DNA of 64,000 bases from Labedaea rhizosphaerae (GTDB lineage Bacteria; Actinomycetota; Actinomycetes; Mycobacteriales; Pseudonocardiaceae), in contig NZ_SNXZ01000002.1 of assembly GCF_004362825.1 (NCBI RefSeq), positions 863,365 through 927,364 of the forward strand, given 5' to 3'. The translations under genes and the position numbers were made by a program. Position 1 is the first letter of the stretch, and every line of letters begins with the position of its first letter. The notes beneath the pieces were generated by a model. That model made no database searches and had not been told where the DNA came from. It saw only the letters and a program-made list of their open reading frames with translations. Positions 25,691 to 34,860 of this stretch are shown here, one piece after another.

Positions 25691-27508
25691 GTGCCCGAGA
25701 CCCGGATCGACGCCCGTGAGCTGCGGGCCGCCGGTGCCGAGGCGGCCGGGTTGTTGTGGCGCAGCGGCGCCGGGCGGGTGGCGGGGTTCTTCGCCATCAC
25801 GGCGGCGGCCGCGGGCGCGCCCGTGCTCACCGCGTGGCTGACGAAACTGGTGCTCGACCGGCTGACCTCCCCGTCGGGTGCCGTCGGCGGGCTCGCCGTG
25901 GGCCTGGCCCTCGCCGGGCTCGCGGCGGCCGCGTTGCCGAACGTCACGCACTACCTGCGGGCGCAGATCGGCCGGACCGCCGGGCTGCTGGCGACCGACC
26001 GGCTCTTCACCGCGCTCGGTCGCCAGGTCGGCATCCGCACGTTCGAGGATCCCGGCTACCAGGACCGGTTGCGCCTGGCGCAGGAAAGCGCGGCCCGGGT
26101 GCCGGAACTGGTCGACGGCGTCGGCGGCACGGTCAGCGCGGTGCTCTCGCTGGCCGGGTTCCTCGGCTCGCTGCTGGTGCTCAGCCCGGCGATGACCGGC
26201 CTGGTGCTGGCCGCCGCGATCCCCGCCTTGCTCGCCGAGGTCGTCCTGGCCAAGCGGCGGTCCACGATGGAGTGGCGGATCGAACGCTTCCACCGGCGGG
26301 AGTTCTTCTACACCCAGCTGCTCACCGGGATCTCTGCCGCGACCGAGATCCGGTTGTTCGGCACCGGCGCGTTCCTGCGGGCGCGGCTGCTCACCGAGCG
26401 CCGGCACGCCAACGACGCCCAGCGCAAGATGGATCTACGCGAGCTGTGGACGCTCGGCGGCCTGACCGGGTTGAGCGCCGCGGTGGCGGGCGCCGGGCTG
26501 TGGTGGGCGATCACCTCGGCGCGCACCGGTGCGTTGAGCGCCGGTGACGTGGCGATGTTCGTGGCCGCGGTCGCCGGGGTGCAGCTCGCCGTCGGCACGC
26601 TCGCGTCCGCGATCTCCAATGGTCAGGCGCGGCTGCTGGCGTTCGCGCACTACGTCGCCGTCACGCGCGCCGATCTCGACCTGCCCCGCGTGACCGCGGG
26701 GGAAGCGAAGCCACTGCGCACGGGCATCGAGCTGCGCGACGTGTGGTTCCGCTACGACGACGACCACCCGTGGATCCTGCGTGGCGTCGACCTGACCATC
26801 CCGCACGGGCAGGCCGTGGCCCTGGTCGGGCGCAACGGCGCGGGCAAGAGCACGCTCGTGAAGTTGTTGTGCCGCATGTACGACCCGACCAAGGGCCAGA
26901 TCCTGTGGGACGGCGTGGACCTGCGCGAGCTGCCGCCGGAGCTCCTGCGCGCCCGGATCAGCGCCGTGTTCCAGGACCACATGAACTACGACATGACCGC
27001 CGCGGAGAACATCGCGCTCGGCGACCTCGACGCCCTCGACGACGAGCAGCGGCTGACCACGGCGGCCCAACGCGCGGGGGTGCACGACAAGCTGGCCGCG
27101 CTCCCCCGTGGTTACGCCACTCCCCTGACCCGGATGTTCATGATCGGCACCGAGGGCGAGGAGGCCGCGACCGGGGTCGTGCTCTCCGGCGGGCAGTGGC
27201 AACGGCTGGCGCTCGCCCGGTCGCTGGTCCGCGAGGGACGCGACCTGATGATCCTCGACGAACCCAGCTCCGGTCTCGACCCGCAGGCCGAGCACGACGT
27301 GCACACGCGCATCCGCGAGCTGCGCCGCGGCAGCACCAGCCTGCTGATCTCGCACCGGCTCAGCGCCGTGCGCGACGCCGACCTGATCGCGGTGCTCGAG
27401 GACGGCCGGATCGGCGAGCTGGGCACCCACGAGAGCCTGCTCGCCGAGGACGGCGGCTACGCGAAGCTGTTCCACCTGCAGGCCTCCGGCTACCAGGCGG
27501 CCACGTGA
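25691..27508 (+). CDS. ABC exporter (fused membrane and ATPase domains, no C39 peptidase)
   Basis: 605 residues: a type I exporter membrane domain (about 20-320, six helices) fused to an ATPase domain. The Walker A is GRNGAGKST at about 380, the signature LSGGQWQR at about 498, and the Walker B LMILDEPSSGLD at about 519. There is no N-terminal C39 leader-peptidase domain, so leader cleavage needs another enzyme. The GTG start is 2 bases after the previous stop, without a strong ribosome site, suggesting coupling. It would export the cysteine-rich peptide. Confidence 0.9.
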   Translation: MPETRIDARELRAAGAEAAGLLWRSGAGRVAGFFAITAAAAGAPVLTAWLTKLVLDRLTSPSGAVGGLAVGLALAGLAAAALPNVTHYLRAQIGRTAGLLATDRLFTALGRQVGIRTFEDPGYQDRLRLAQESAARVPELVDGVGGTVSAVLSLAGFLGSLLVLSPAMTGLVLAAAIPALLAEVVLAKRRSTMEWRIERFHRREFFYTQLLTGISAATEIRLFGTGAFLRARLLTERRHANDAQRKMDLRELWTLGGLTGLSAAVAGAGLWWAITSARTGALSAGDVAMFVAAVAGVQLAVGTLASAISNGQARLLAFAHYVAVTRADLDLPRVTAGEAKPLRTGIELRDVWFRYDDDHPWILRGVDLTIPHGQAVALVGRNGAGKSTLVKLLCRMYDPTKGQILWDGVDLRELPPELLRARISAVFQDHMNYDMTAAENIALGDLDALDDEQRLTTAAQRAGVHDKLAALPRGYATPLTRMFMIGTEGEEAATGVVLSGGQWQRLALARSLVREGRDLMILDEPSSGLDPQAEHDVHTRIRELRRGSTSLLISHRLSAVRDADLIAVLEDGRIGELGTHESLLAEDGGYAKLFHLQASGYQAAT

Positions 27509-27918
27509 TCCGCCTTCTCCTGCTGGTTTCCACTCTCCTCCTGGTGGTCCGCCGGTCGCTCGTGGTGACCACAGTGGACGGTGACAGCATGGCCCCGGGG
27601 CTGCGCTCCGGCGACCGCGTCCTGGTGCGCCGCACGCGCAGGGTCCGCCGTGGCCAGGTGGTCATGCTCGGCTACCCGCCGGTGCCCAGCGGCGCCGACA
27701 CGACCGGCCAATACCTGCTCAAGCGGGTGGTCGCGGTGACCGGCGACCGGCTCGACGACGGGTGGGCCGCACCGGATGTCGCGGGCTTGGGCGGACAGGT
27801 CGTGCCGCCCGGGTGTGCCGTGGTGCTGGGCGACAACCGCCCGTCCAGTTGGGACTCCCGGCACTACGGGTTCGTGCCGGGCGAGCGGGTGGTCGGGGTC
27901 GTGGTGCGCAAGCTGTGA
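27505..27918 (+). CDS. Short S26-family signal peptidase of the peptide cassette
   Basis: 137 residues with one N-terminal membrane helix. The catalytic Ser28 lies in GDSMAPGL, the general-base Lys73 in YLLKRVVAVTGDRL, and the conserved box GDNRPSSWDSRHYGFVP follows. This is a minimal type I signal peptidase, outward-facing. Its GTG overlaps the ABC stop by 4 bases, placing it in the peptide operon. It probably cleaves the precursor after Ala20. The 3' end overlaps the convergent phosphoenolpyruvate-mutase-like gene by 55 bases. Confidence 0.9.
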   Translation: MIRLLLLVSTLLLVVRRSLVVTTVDGDSMAPGLRSGDRVLVRRTRRVRRGQVVMLGYPPVPSGADTTGQYLLKRVVAVTGDRLDDGWAAPDVAGLGGQVVPPGCAVVLGDNRPSSWDSRHYGFVPGERVVGVVVRKL

Positions 27919-28679
27919 CGCGTGGTCATGGCTTGCACCTCCGGATAGCTGAACGCGGGACCTGGTGACGCGTCGTCGCGGGCCGCGAGCGCGGCCCGCA
28001 CCCCCGCGTGCAACGCCACCCGGAACGGCAGCGAACCGGTGCTGATCCGGCACACCCCGAGGTCGGCCAGCTCGGCGACGGTGTGGCGGCCGGGCTGGTA
28101 GAGGACGTTGAGCGGCAGTTCCACGGCGTCGGCCACCGCGCGGATCGCCGTGCTGTCGGGCAGACCGGGCACGAAGACGCCGTCGGCACCGGCCTCGGCG
28201 TACCGCACCACCCGGTCCATTGTGGAGTCCTCGGCGACCCCGAGCCAGTGCGTGTCGACCCGGGCGTTGAGGAACAACGAGGGCGCGGCGGCCTTCACGG
28301 CGCTGATCAGCTCGACCTGGCGCGCCGGTTCGGCGAGGGTGCCGCCGGGCCTGCTGTCCTCGAGGTTCAGCCCGGCGGCACCGGCGTCGACCAGTTCGAG
28401 CGCGAGCGCCGCCACCTCGTCGGGCCCGCCACCGAACCCGGACTCGACGTCGACCGTGACCGGCACCGGCAGGCGGGAAAGCTTGCGGGCCAAGTCGATC
28501 GTCTCGGCGCGGACCAGGCCTTCGCCGTCGGGCAGCCCCGCCGCCGCGGCGACACCGAGGCTGGTGGTGCCGACGGCGGCGAACCCGGCATCGACGAGCG
28601 CGGCACCCGAGGCGAAGTCCCACGCGTTGGGCAGCACGAGCGGGTTCCCCCGCCGGTGCAGATCACGAAATCTGCTCAC
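27864..28679 (-). CDS. Isocitrate lyase/PEP mutase superfamily protein
   Basis: 271-residue TIM-barrel protein. Family marks are LPNAWDFASGAALVDAGFAAVGTTSLGVAAAAGLPDG, VDVESGFGGGP, LNLEDSRPGGTL and FLNARVDTHWLG. Members cleave or rearrange C-C or C-P bonds of 2-oxo or 2-hydroxy acids such as methylisocitrate or oxaloacetate; the substrate is unknown. The last 50 residues are Thr/Ser/Pro-rich and are encoded opposite the end of the S26 peptidase gene, an unusual 55-base convergent overlap. The GTG at 28679 gives the usual family start. Confidence 0.87.
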   Translation of the reverse strand: MSRFRDLHRRGNPLVLPNAWDFASGAALVDAGFAAVGTTSLGVAAAAGLPDGEGLVRAETIDLARKLSRLPVPVTVDVESGFGGGPDEVAALALELVDAGAAGLNLEDSRPGGTLAEPARQVELISAVKAAAPSLFLNARVDTHWLGVAEDSTMDRVVRYAEAGADGVFVPGLPDSTAIRAVADAVELPLNVLYQPGRHTVAELADLGVCRISTGSLPFRVALHAGVRAALAARDDASPGPAFSYPEVQAMTTRHSLRTTTPTTRSPGTNP

Positions 28680-28732
28680 CCGGCCAACCCTAGGCCTGCG
28701 ACACTTCGGCGCCCGCCGAACCCAGGCAGGGA

Positions 28733-29965
28733 TCAGGTCAGGGCGTAGACCCGGGCCCAGTCGACGTCGAAGTAGGCCGCTTGCATGGCGCAGCCGCAGA
28801 AGTTGTCCAGCTGGATGGTCTGGTGCATCGGACCGGGCGCCTGCACGTCCGGGTCGGTGTCGTGGAACCAGACCTGGCCGTCGAGGTAGCCGGTGAGCCC
28901 GTCGGGCGCCCACTCGAAGCCGTAGTTGTGCCACTGGCTCAAGTCCACGCCGTCGTGGTGGTACTCGTCCTGCACGACACCGGAGTCCGTGGGGTGGTGC
29001 AGGAACGCGGTCGCCGCCGAGTCGCCGACGTTGACCTCGAAGTAGTCGTACTCGCCACCCTGGGGCCACTCGTCGGAGTCCGGCCAGGTGATCAGCACCG
29101 GGTGGTAGGCATACCCGCTGCCGCCCGGCGTGGTGATCCGGGCGCGGACCTCCCAGCGGCCGTAGCGCTGGCCGTACCGCATGGCGATCCCCGCGGTGTC
29201 GCCGTTGGCGTAGCCGGTCTGGCGCAGGTAGCCGTCCTGCACGGTGTTGGTGTAGCCGCAGCGCTGGCCGTTGCCGGCATGGCCGGGGCCGCAGCCGTCG
29301 ACGCCGCCGTAGATGCCCCACTTCGACTGGTCGGGTGCGCCCGTGTAGTCGAACTCGTCGCTCGCGGGCAGCGGGCTGCCCCAGCCGTAGTTGCCCGCGG
29401 CCGTGTCGCCGTCACCGGTGCCCGGGTCGCCGGGATCGCTGGTGGCCGTCTCGTAGTCGGCGTTGGTGGCCAGCCAGGTGCCGGACGCACCCGTGACGTA
29501 CTCGAGCGGGTGCGAGTTGGTCGCGCCCGAAGGCGCGGTGAACCGCGCCGACACCGTGGTCCACGACCCCGCGTTCGTGACGACCGGCCGGCCCGCCGAG
29601 GAGCCGATGAACCCGTTGGGGCCGTACCAGTCCATCTGCATGTGCGCGGTGCCGGCGGTCTTGGTGTCGACGGCGATCGTGTAGCTCGCGCCGCCGGTGA
29701 CCGCCTGCTGCGGCAGGTAGATGCCCGCGCCGGTACCGCTCAGCCTGACTTGGTAGGCGAACTGCGCGCTCGGGTGATCGCTGACGGCCACGCGTGCGCC
29801 GGAGCCGCCGGAGAGCACGCCCCAACCCTGCGCGTCGCCGGCGAGCACCGGGTTGGCGGCCAGATTGCCGTCGGCCGCACCGGAAACCCCGGTCGAGACC
29901 ACCGCGAACCCGGCGGCGGCGCCCACCACCACGACCGCGGATGCCACTACCGACCAACGCCGCAT
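28733..29965 (-). CDS. Secreted GH16 glucanase with N-terminal carbohydrate-binding-like module
   Basis: 410 residues with a signal peptide (about 1-30). A beta-sandwich module (about 35-180, with SWTTVSARFTAPSGA) is like CBM4/9-type modules. A Gly/Asp/Thr-rich linker follows, then a GH16 domain with the catalytic ExDxxE as EYDYFE and SEFDYTG-like onset (ASDEFDYTGAPDQSKW). It would hydrolyse beta-1,3 or mixed-linked glucans or a related polysaccharide outside the cell. I chose the ATG at 29965 because GGAG lies 6 bases before it. Confidence 0.9.
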   Translation of the reverse strand: MRRWSVVASAVVVVGAAAGFAVVSTGVSGAADGNLAANPVLAGDAQGWGVLSGGSGARVAVSDHPSAQFAYQVRLSGTGAGIYLPQQAVTGGASYTIAVDTKTAGTAHMQMDWYGPNGFIGSSAGRPVVTNAGSWTTVSARFTAPSGATNSHPLEYVTGASGTWLATNADYETATSDPGDPGTGDGDTAAGNYGWGSPLPASDEFDYTGAPDQSKWGIYGGVDGCGPGHAGNGQRCGYTNTVQDGYLRQTGYANGDTAGIAMRYGQRYGRWEVRARITTPGGSGYAYHPVLITWPDSDEWPQGGEYDYFEVNVGDSAATAFLHHPTDSGVVQDEYHHDGVDLSQWHNYGFEWAPDGLTGYLDGQVWFHDTDPDVQAPGPMHQTIQLDNFCGCAMQAAYFDVDWARVYALT

Positions 29966-30048
29966 GCTCGTCTCCATCCCCGACGACAACCTTCGGCAAA
30001 GAACTACCGAACCATGGTCGCTTCAGGAAGATGGTTGACCGCATCCGG

Positions 30049-30447
30049 TCACGAGGTCTGTTGCAGGGACAGCTCGGGAAGGCGCACGGCCTCGAAGGCG
30101 AAGTCGCGCAAGGCGTCCTTGAGCCGGCGGCGCAGCGCACGCGCGTGCCCGCCGTCCCAGGCGACCTCGATGACCACATCGGTGCTCGCGCCCCGGGGCT
30201 TGAACCGCACCACACCGGTGTGCCGTTGCCCGGACAGCGCGCGCCACCTGATCAGGTGCTTGTCCCCCGTGGGCAGCCGGAGCACGTCGAACTCGGTCTC
30301 GCCGACCGCCCAGCGGGTCCGGTCATCGCCGAGCCCGGCCACGACCACGCCGTCGAGCCAGTGGCTGAGCAGTTCCGGGTCCTTCGCCATCTTGGCCGCA
30401 CGATCGGCCGGCACGTCCACCCGGCCCGCCACCTTCAGGTACGCCAT
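30049..30447 (-). CDS. SRPBCC (coenzyme Q-binding-like) protein
   Basis: 132 residues with START-like features: VAGRVDVPADRAAKMAKDPELLSHWLDGV, then FDVLRLPTGDKHLIRWRALSGQRHTGVVRFKP. The function is unknown; similar proteins bind lipids or act as stress proteins. It follows the DUF5313-like gene by 4 bases on the same strand and is probably expressed from the promoter at 30791-30816. Confidence 0.82.
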   Translation of the reverse strand: MAYLKVAGRVDVPADRAAKMAKDPELLSHWLDGVVVAGLGDDRTRWAVGETEFDVLRLPTGDKHLIRWRALSGQRHTGVVRFKPRGASTDVVIEVAWDGGHARALRRRLKDALRDFAFEAVRLPELSLQQTS

Positions 30448-30451
30448 TCGG

Positions 30452-30781
30452 TCACCTCCGCAGCCGCATGTGGTGCTGGACCAACCAGGCCCGCCGGAAC
30501 TCCCCCGCCGAGGTGAGCGTCATGTACAGCACGAACAGCAGGGCGATCAGCACCGCGCCGACTGCGGCCCCGCGCGGGACGGTCAACGCGACCATCAAGA
30601 AGTACGCCCCCACCAGCAGCGGCAGGGTGCGCACCAGCATGCGCAGGCCGTAGCGCACCACCCACCCGCGTGCGGTCGCGTCCCGCCACACCCACTCGTG
30701 GTAGCGATCGGGCAACCGGCCACCGAAGGCGAACCACAGCCAGTGCAGTGGGTCGGGTCTCCTCGGTGCCTCGGATTCCAT
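30452..30781 (-). CDS. DUF5313-like small membrane protein
   Basis: 109 residues. A Pro-rich start (RRPDPLHWLWFAFGGRLPDRYHEWVWRDATARGW) is followed by two membrane helices (about 47-64 and 71-92) and a basic end. The pattern matches actinobacterial DUF5313 proteins of unknown function. A SigB/SigF-type promoter at 30791-30816 would start transcription only a few bases before the ATG, so translation is probably near-leaderless. Confidence 0.78.
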   Translation of the reverse strand: MESEAPRRPDPLHWLWFAFGGRLPDRYHEWVWRDATARGWVVRYGLRMLVRTLPLLVGAYFLMVALTVPRGAAVGAVLIALLFVLYMTLTSAGEFRRAWLVQHHMRLRR

Positions 30782-30790
30782 GACCACCGG

Positions 30791-30816
30791 TTACCCGGCG
30801 AGCGCGCGGTTCATGC
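30791..30816 (-). promoter_or_regulatory. SigB/SigF-type promoter GCATG-N15-GGGTAA
   Basis: The -35-like GCATG is at 30812-30816 and the -10-like GGGTAA at 30791-30796 on the minus strand, partly inside the end of the mrpD gene. It points at the DUF5313-like gene (ATG 30781). Confidence 0.5.
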
Positions 30817-32586
30817 CATCAACAGCGCCGCGACCACGACGGCACCGACGGTCAGCCACGCGGCGTAGTCGCCCGTGTGGCCGGAATGTGCGCGGTGCAG
30901 GACGGTGAGGACCGGGCGCAGCCACCGGCCCGGCCACCGCGAAATGCCGTGACCGCGGACGGCCAGTAGCGCGAGCAGCACCGCGCCCGCGGTCGTGCCG
31001 AGCCCGGTCAGCACGGCGAGCGCCGACCATTCCGCCGGTTCGGGCAGGGCAACGGTGGTGACGACGCCGTGCAACGCCTGAGCGACGTAACCGGCGTGAT
31101 CGGTGAACGTCGCCCCCGCGCGCCGGGCGTACTCGGCGACGGCCGGGACCACGCCGACGGCCAGCCCGGCTACGAGCAACCCGATCGCGGCGCCGGCCAT
31201 GGTCATCGGCGTCCGCGGCAGTTCCTCGCCGGTGTCGGGGGTCTCGTCCTCGCCGCTCGTGGTGTCGGGGTCGACCTCCGGCGCGGGCCCGAGCCCGAGG
31301 AACACCCGCAGTCCGGCCCGCAGCACCGCGGCGCCGGTGAGGATCGAGACGAGGGCGAGCACGACCGCCGTGCCCGGGTGGTGGTGGTCGAGCACGTCCT
31401 TGCCGAGCGACACGCCGAACGGCGGGAGCCCGGCCAGGGCCAGCGCCGCCACCAGCCACACCACGGCCGCGACCTTGTCCGCCCGTGCCCGGCCGTGCAG
31501 TTCGGCCTCGTTCACGCTGGCGTAGCGGGCCAGCAGGATGCCGGCCACGAGGAACAAGGCGCCTTTCACCCCGGCGTGCCCGGCCAGGTAGAGCCAGCTG
31601 CCCATGGCCCCGGTTGAGTCCAAAGCGGACAGTCCAATGAGGAACACGCCGGTGTGCGCGATGGTCGAGTAGGCCAGCATGCGCTTGAGGTGCTGCTGGG
31701 TGAAGCACATGACCGACCCCAGCACCGCCGTGACGATGCCCAGCACCAGGAACAGGTGCCGGGCCGACGGCAGGTCGCCGTACACCGTCCAGTAGACCCG
31801 CCCGATGCCGTAGACGCCGAGCGGCGCCATCACCCCGGAGAACAACACGCACACCGGTGACGGCGCGGCCGCGTGCGCGTCGGCGAGCCAGAAGTGGAAC
31901 GGCACCGCCGCCGCCTTCACGAGCCAGCCCACCGAGATCAGCCCGAACGCCGCGAGCGCGGGCAGGTCGTGCCCGGGCCCGGCGGCGCCGAGCGCGGCGA
32001 GGTTGAGCTGTCCGGTGCGGGCGTAGAGCAGCCCGATGCCGGTGAGCGTCAGGTAGGCGCCCAGCGAGTTGAGCACGCCGAAGGTGAACCCGGCCTGCAC
32101 GGATTCCGGCTCCTCGACGTGGAAGCCGGTCAACGCGTACGCCGCGGCGCCCATCAGCTCGAAGAACACGAACATCGTGAAGATGTCGCCCGCGAACGCG
32201 AACCCCAGCATGCCGGTGGTGAAGAGCAGCAGCAGCGACCGGTAGTGCGCCTGCACCTCCTCGAAGTAGCGCCAGCCGAACACCGACGCGGCCAGGGCGA
32301 GCACGCCGATCACCAGCGCGAGCCCGGTCGACGTGCCGTCGGCGACCAGCGCGATGCCGACGGTCAGCCCGTCACCGCTCGGGTGCCACCCGCCGGACCA
32401 CTCGATCGCCCGGCCGCCGGACACAACCGGCAGCAGCAACGCGATCAGCACCACCTCGGCGGCGAACGCGACCAGCGCGATCAGGTCCAGCGCCCACCGC
32501 GGCAGCCACTTCGCGGTCGTGATCAGCACGCAGGTGACCAGCACCGGGATCAACAGGATCAACGGCAGCAGCACGCGGGCGGCCAC
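30811..32586 (-). CDS. mrpD: Mrp antiporter subunit D (proton-conducting NuoL/M/N-like)
   Basis: 591-residue membrane protein with about 14 helices. Key ion-pumping residues of the NuoL/M/N family are present: Glu in [12 protein letters not shown], Lys in [26 protein letters not shown], and Lys in [13 protein letters not shown]. It is the only large antiporter-like subunit of this cluster and would move protons against a cation. It is the last gene of the ctaD-mrp operon, 2 bases after mrpC, and starts with GTG. Confidence 0.88.
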   Translation of the reverse strand: MAARVLLPLILLIPVLVTCVLITTAKWLPRWALDLIALVAFAAEVVLIALLLPVVSGGRAIEWSGGWHPSGDGLTVGIALVADGTSTGLALVIGVLALAASVFGWRYFEEVQAHYRSLLLLFTTGMLGFAFAGDIFTMFVFFELMGAAAYALTGFHVEEPESVQAGFTFGVLNSLGAYLTLTGIGLLYARTGQLNLAALGAAGPGHDLPALAAFGLISVGWLVKAAAVPFHFWLADAHAAAPSPVCVLFSGVMAPLGVYGIGRVYWTVYGDLPSARHLFLVLGIVTAVLGSVMCFTQQHLKRMLAYSTIAHTGVFLIGLSALDSTGAMGSWLYLAGHAGVKGALFLVAGILLARYASVNEAELHGRARADKVAAVVWLVAALALAGLPPFGVSLGKDVLDHHHPGTAVVLALVSILTGAAVLRAGLRVFLGLGPAPEVDPDTTSGEDETPDTGEELPRTPMTMAGAAIGLLVAGLAVGVVPAVAEYARRAGATFTDHAGYVAQALHGVVTTVALPEPAEWSALAVLTGLGTTAGAVLLALLAVRGHGISRWPGRWLRPVLTVLHRAHSGHTGDYAAWLTVGAVVVAALLMA

Positions 32587-32588
32587 GC

Positions 32589-32939
32589 TCAGCCCCGCAG
32601 GCTGTGCAGCTCGTCCGGGTCGACCGTGCCGTGGCGGCGGTGCACCTGGATGGCCAGGGCGAGCAGCAGCGCCGTCACGGTCGCCGACACGACGATGTCG
32701 GTCAGGCTCAACGCCTGCACCACCGGGTCGACCACGGCCGTGCCCGGCGGGGTCGTGGCGCCGAAGATCGGCGCGGTGGCACCGTTCTGGTAGCCGATGC
32801 CCAGCAGCAGCACGTAGGTCGAGGACTGGGCGATCGACACGCAGACCACGGTGTGCACGAGGTGGTGGCTGGTCACGACGCCGTAGAGCCCCACCACCAG
32901 CAGCCAGGCGGCGACGAGGTAGGCGAGCCAGCTGGTCAT
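32589..32939 (-). CDS. mrpC: Mrp antiporter subunit C (NuoK-like)
   Basis: 116 residues, three membrane helices. The family pattern includes [40 protein letters not shown] and [33 protein letters not shown]. Subunit C resembles NuoK and packs against the pumping subunit. Its ATG overlaps the mrpB stop by 4 bases. Confidence 0.9.
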   Translation of the reverse strand: MTSWLAYLVAAWLLVVGLYGVVTSHHLVHTVVCVSIAQSSTYVLLLGIGYQNGATAPIFGATTPPGTAVVDPVVQALSLTDIVVSATVTALLLALAIQVHRRHGTVDPDELHSLRG

Positions 32940-33658
32940 CGCGTCGCGACCTCCGCCTCGAGGAACGCGGCGAGCAGCACGACGACCCCGGCCCCCACCC
33001 CGATCCCGACGGCGACGTTGAGCAGCGGCACGGTCCCGGTGGACAGCAGCGAGCCGAAACTGCCGTGCGGCAAGAGGTTCGAGAGCAACCCCGTGCCCGC
33101 GACGACGCCGGCGAGCCCGGTCAGCGCGAACAGGCCGCTGCCCGCGGCCTCGCCGTACTCGTACCAGTCGAGCGGTCGCAGCCGGCGCAAGGCGGGATAG
33201 CTGCCCGCCACGTAGAGCAGGTGCAGGCCGGTCGCCAGCACGACGCCGCCCTGGAAACCGCCGCCCGGCGTGAGGTGCCCGTGCACCACCACGTCGAGGC
33301 CGAGCACCAGGGTGACCGGCAGCATCAGGTACCCCGCGAGCACGGTCGAGGGCAGCGAGCGCGGTGCTGGTGGTTCACGCCTGCGTTCCGTCCGCGTGGT
33401 GCGCAGCAGCGTGGCCGCGCCGAGCACGGACGCCAGCAGGATCAGCTCCTCGCCGAACGTGTCCAGGCCGCGCAGGTCGAAGTTGACGCTCGCGACCACG
33501 TTGGGGGTGCGCTGAGCGAGTCCGGCCGCGACGGCCCGATCGCGATAAGGGTGCAGGCCGCCGCCGAAACCGGGGATCCCCGCCATGGCGATGACCAGCA
33601 CCACGAGCAGGCCGAGCCCGCCGACGGCGAACACGAGCAACCGGGTCCGCCGGGTCAC
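32936..33658 (-). CDS. mrpB: Mrp antiporter subunit B with MbhE-like N-terminal part
   Basis: 240 residues. The first third contains [29 protein letters not shown], which corresponds to the end of MrpA or the separate MbhE subunit. The rest is an MnhB domain ([45 protein letters not shown]). The protein is thus a natural fusion of MbhE-like and MrpB parts, with about six helices. It begins with GTG, overlapping the DUF4040 stop by 4 bases. Confidence 0.88.
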   Translation of the reverse strand: MTRRTRLLVFAVGGLGLLVVLVIAMAGIPGFGGGLHPYRDRAVAAGLAQRTPNVVASVNFDLRGLDTFGEELILLASVLGAATLLRTTRTERRREPPAPRSLPSTVLAGYLMLPVTLVLGLDVVVHGHLTPGGGFQGGVVLATGLHLLYVAGSYPALRRLRPLDWYEYGEAAGSGLFALTGLAGVVAGTGLLSNLLPHGSFGSLLSTGTVPLLNVAVGIGVGAGVVVLLAAFLEAEVATR

Positions 33659-33912
33659 TTGGCGTCCCGGCCCTTGCCGACGCCCTTGCCGACCGTGCGC
33701 ACGGCCAGCAACACCATCAACGGCACCAACGCGCTGCCCACCGCGATCTGCGACAACGCGACGTCCGGCGCCTGCAAGGCGAAGAACAGCAACGCGAGCA
33801 CGAGCCCGTACACCGACAACGTCACGGCTTGGGCCTTCGGGTCGCGGGTGGTCACCACGACCGTGCCGGTCACGGCCACCAGCACGAGCACGGCACAGAC
33901 GAGGATCGTCAC
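33655..33912 (-). CDS. DUF4040/MbhD-like antiporter subunit
   Basis: 85 residues, about three helices, with the signature FFALQAPDVALSQIAVGSALVPLMVLLAV. This unit equals the C-terminal DUF4040 domain of a full-length MrpA or the stand-alone MbhD of membrane-bound hydrogenases. Its presence as a separate gene, without the NuoL-like part of MrpA, shows that the cluster lacks a complete MrpA. GTGA overlaps join it to both neighbours. Confidence 0.88.
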   Translation of the reverse strand: MTILVCAVLVLVAVTGTVVVTTRDPKAQAVTLSVYGLVLALLFFALQAPDVALSQIAVGSALVPLMVLLAVRTVGKGVGKGRDAK

Positions 33913-34193
33913 CGGTCCTCCTGCTCGGTCGCGGCGATCATGTTCGCGATCGCGCCGGTCAGCGGCGGGCCGGTGACCGCGAGCAACACGACGATGAGCA
34001 CCACGGTCCCGGTGGTCCAGGTCCAGCTGGCGGTGATCGCCACCCCGAGGCCGAGCAGCGGCACGCCGAGCGCGGTCACCGGTGCCAGCATGTGCAGCCG
34101 CACCAGGTCGTCGCGTGCGGCCGCGGCCCGGACCGCGCACCCGATCACCACGAGGATGCCCAGGGCGACAAGGACTGCGGTCAGCACGCTCAT
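33909..34193 (-). CDS. mrpG: Mrp antiporter subunit G
   Basis: 94 residues, three helices, with the family core RLHMLAPVTALGVPLLGLGVAI and TGPPLTGAIANMIAATEQEDR near the end (many MrpG proteins end with a similar ATHAIARAA-type segment). Subunit G is needed for assembly of the complex. Four-base overlaps on both sides show tight coupling. Confidence 0.88.
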   Translation of the reverse strand: MSVLTAVLVALGILVVIGCAVRAAAARDDLVRLHMLAPVTALGVPLLGLGVAITASWTWTTGTVVLIVVLLAVTGPPLTGAIANMIAATEQEDR

Positions 34194-34444
34194 CCGCCCG
34201 CCTTGAGCAACCGGGTGTACACGAGGGTGCCCGCGAACGAGGCGGCGACCAGGACCACCGGCACGATCAAGTAGGACGACTGGCCGAAGGCCATGCTCAG
34301 CAGGATCAGCTCCGGCACCAGCACGACCACAGCCAGTTGCAGCCCGATCAACCGGCGCACGGCCGGTCCGGTCGCGCCCAGCCACAGCGCGGGCAGCAGG
34401 CCGCCGGCGAGCAGCACGAGCGCGGCGACCAGCCAGCCGTTCAC
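34190..34444 (-). CDS. mrpF: Mrp antiporter subunit F
   Basis: 84 residues, three helices, with a family-like core RRLIGLQLAVVVLVPELILLSMAFGQSSYLIVPVVLVAASFAGTLVYTR. It starts with GTG, overlapping the mrpE stop by 4 bases. Confidence 0.85.
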   Translation of the reverse strand: MNGWLVAALVLLAGGLLPALWLGATGPAVRRLIGLQLAVVVLVPELILLSMAFGQSSYLIVPVVLVAASFAGTLVYTRLLKAGG

Positions 34445-34860
34445 CGCGTGAGCTCGCGTTCCAGCGTGGATGCCTTGTCCCCCAAGGCGTGCAGGACCAG
34501 GGTGTCGTCGCGGGCGTCCAGCACGACGGTGCCCGGGGTGGCGTTGACGACCGCCGCGGCCATGGCGGCGTCACCGGCCACCCGCACTTCGCGGGTCGTC
34601 GGCCGCGACCGTCCGAACAGGACTCGAATGCTGTCGGCCAGCAAGGTTCCCGGCAACCGGGCCGCCCACCGCAGCCACCGCCGCGCCGGCGGCCACGACG
34701 CGTCCAGCGCGCGGCGCGCCACCACGGCAGCGACCGCGCCCAAGCTCGCACCGGCCACGCCGACGGTGATCTCCATGGGGTTGCCGGTGGCCAGCGTGCC
34801 CAGCCAGACCAGGCTCAACGCCGCCCACCACACCAGGAATTCGACCGCCCTACCGCTCAC
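34441..34860 (-). CDS. mrpE: Mrp antiporter subunit E
   Basis: 139 residues: two N-terminal helices then a soluble domain ([26 protein letters not shown] and [22 protein letters not shown]), the normal layout of MrpE. The GTG start lies inside the end of ctaD (11-base overlap), so the antiporter genes are coupled directly to the oxidase gene. Confidence 0.87.
   Translation of the reverse strand: MSGRAVEFLVWWAALSLVWLGTLATGNPMEITVGVAGASLGAVAAVVARRALDASWPPARRWLRWAARLPGTLLADSIRVLFGRSRPTTREVRVAGDAAMAAAVVNATPGTVVLDARDDTLVLHALGDKASTLERELTR

Noticed and set aside
24418-27918. Lanthipeptide, thiopeptide or lasso-peptide cluster
   Set aside because: No LanB/C/M, YcaO, radical SAM, or lasso cyclase and protease genes; six cysteines with a redox pair suit disulfides instead.
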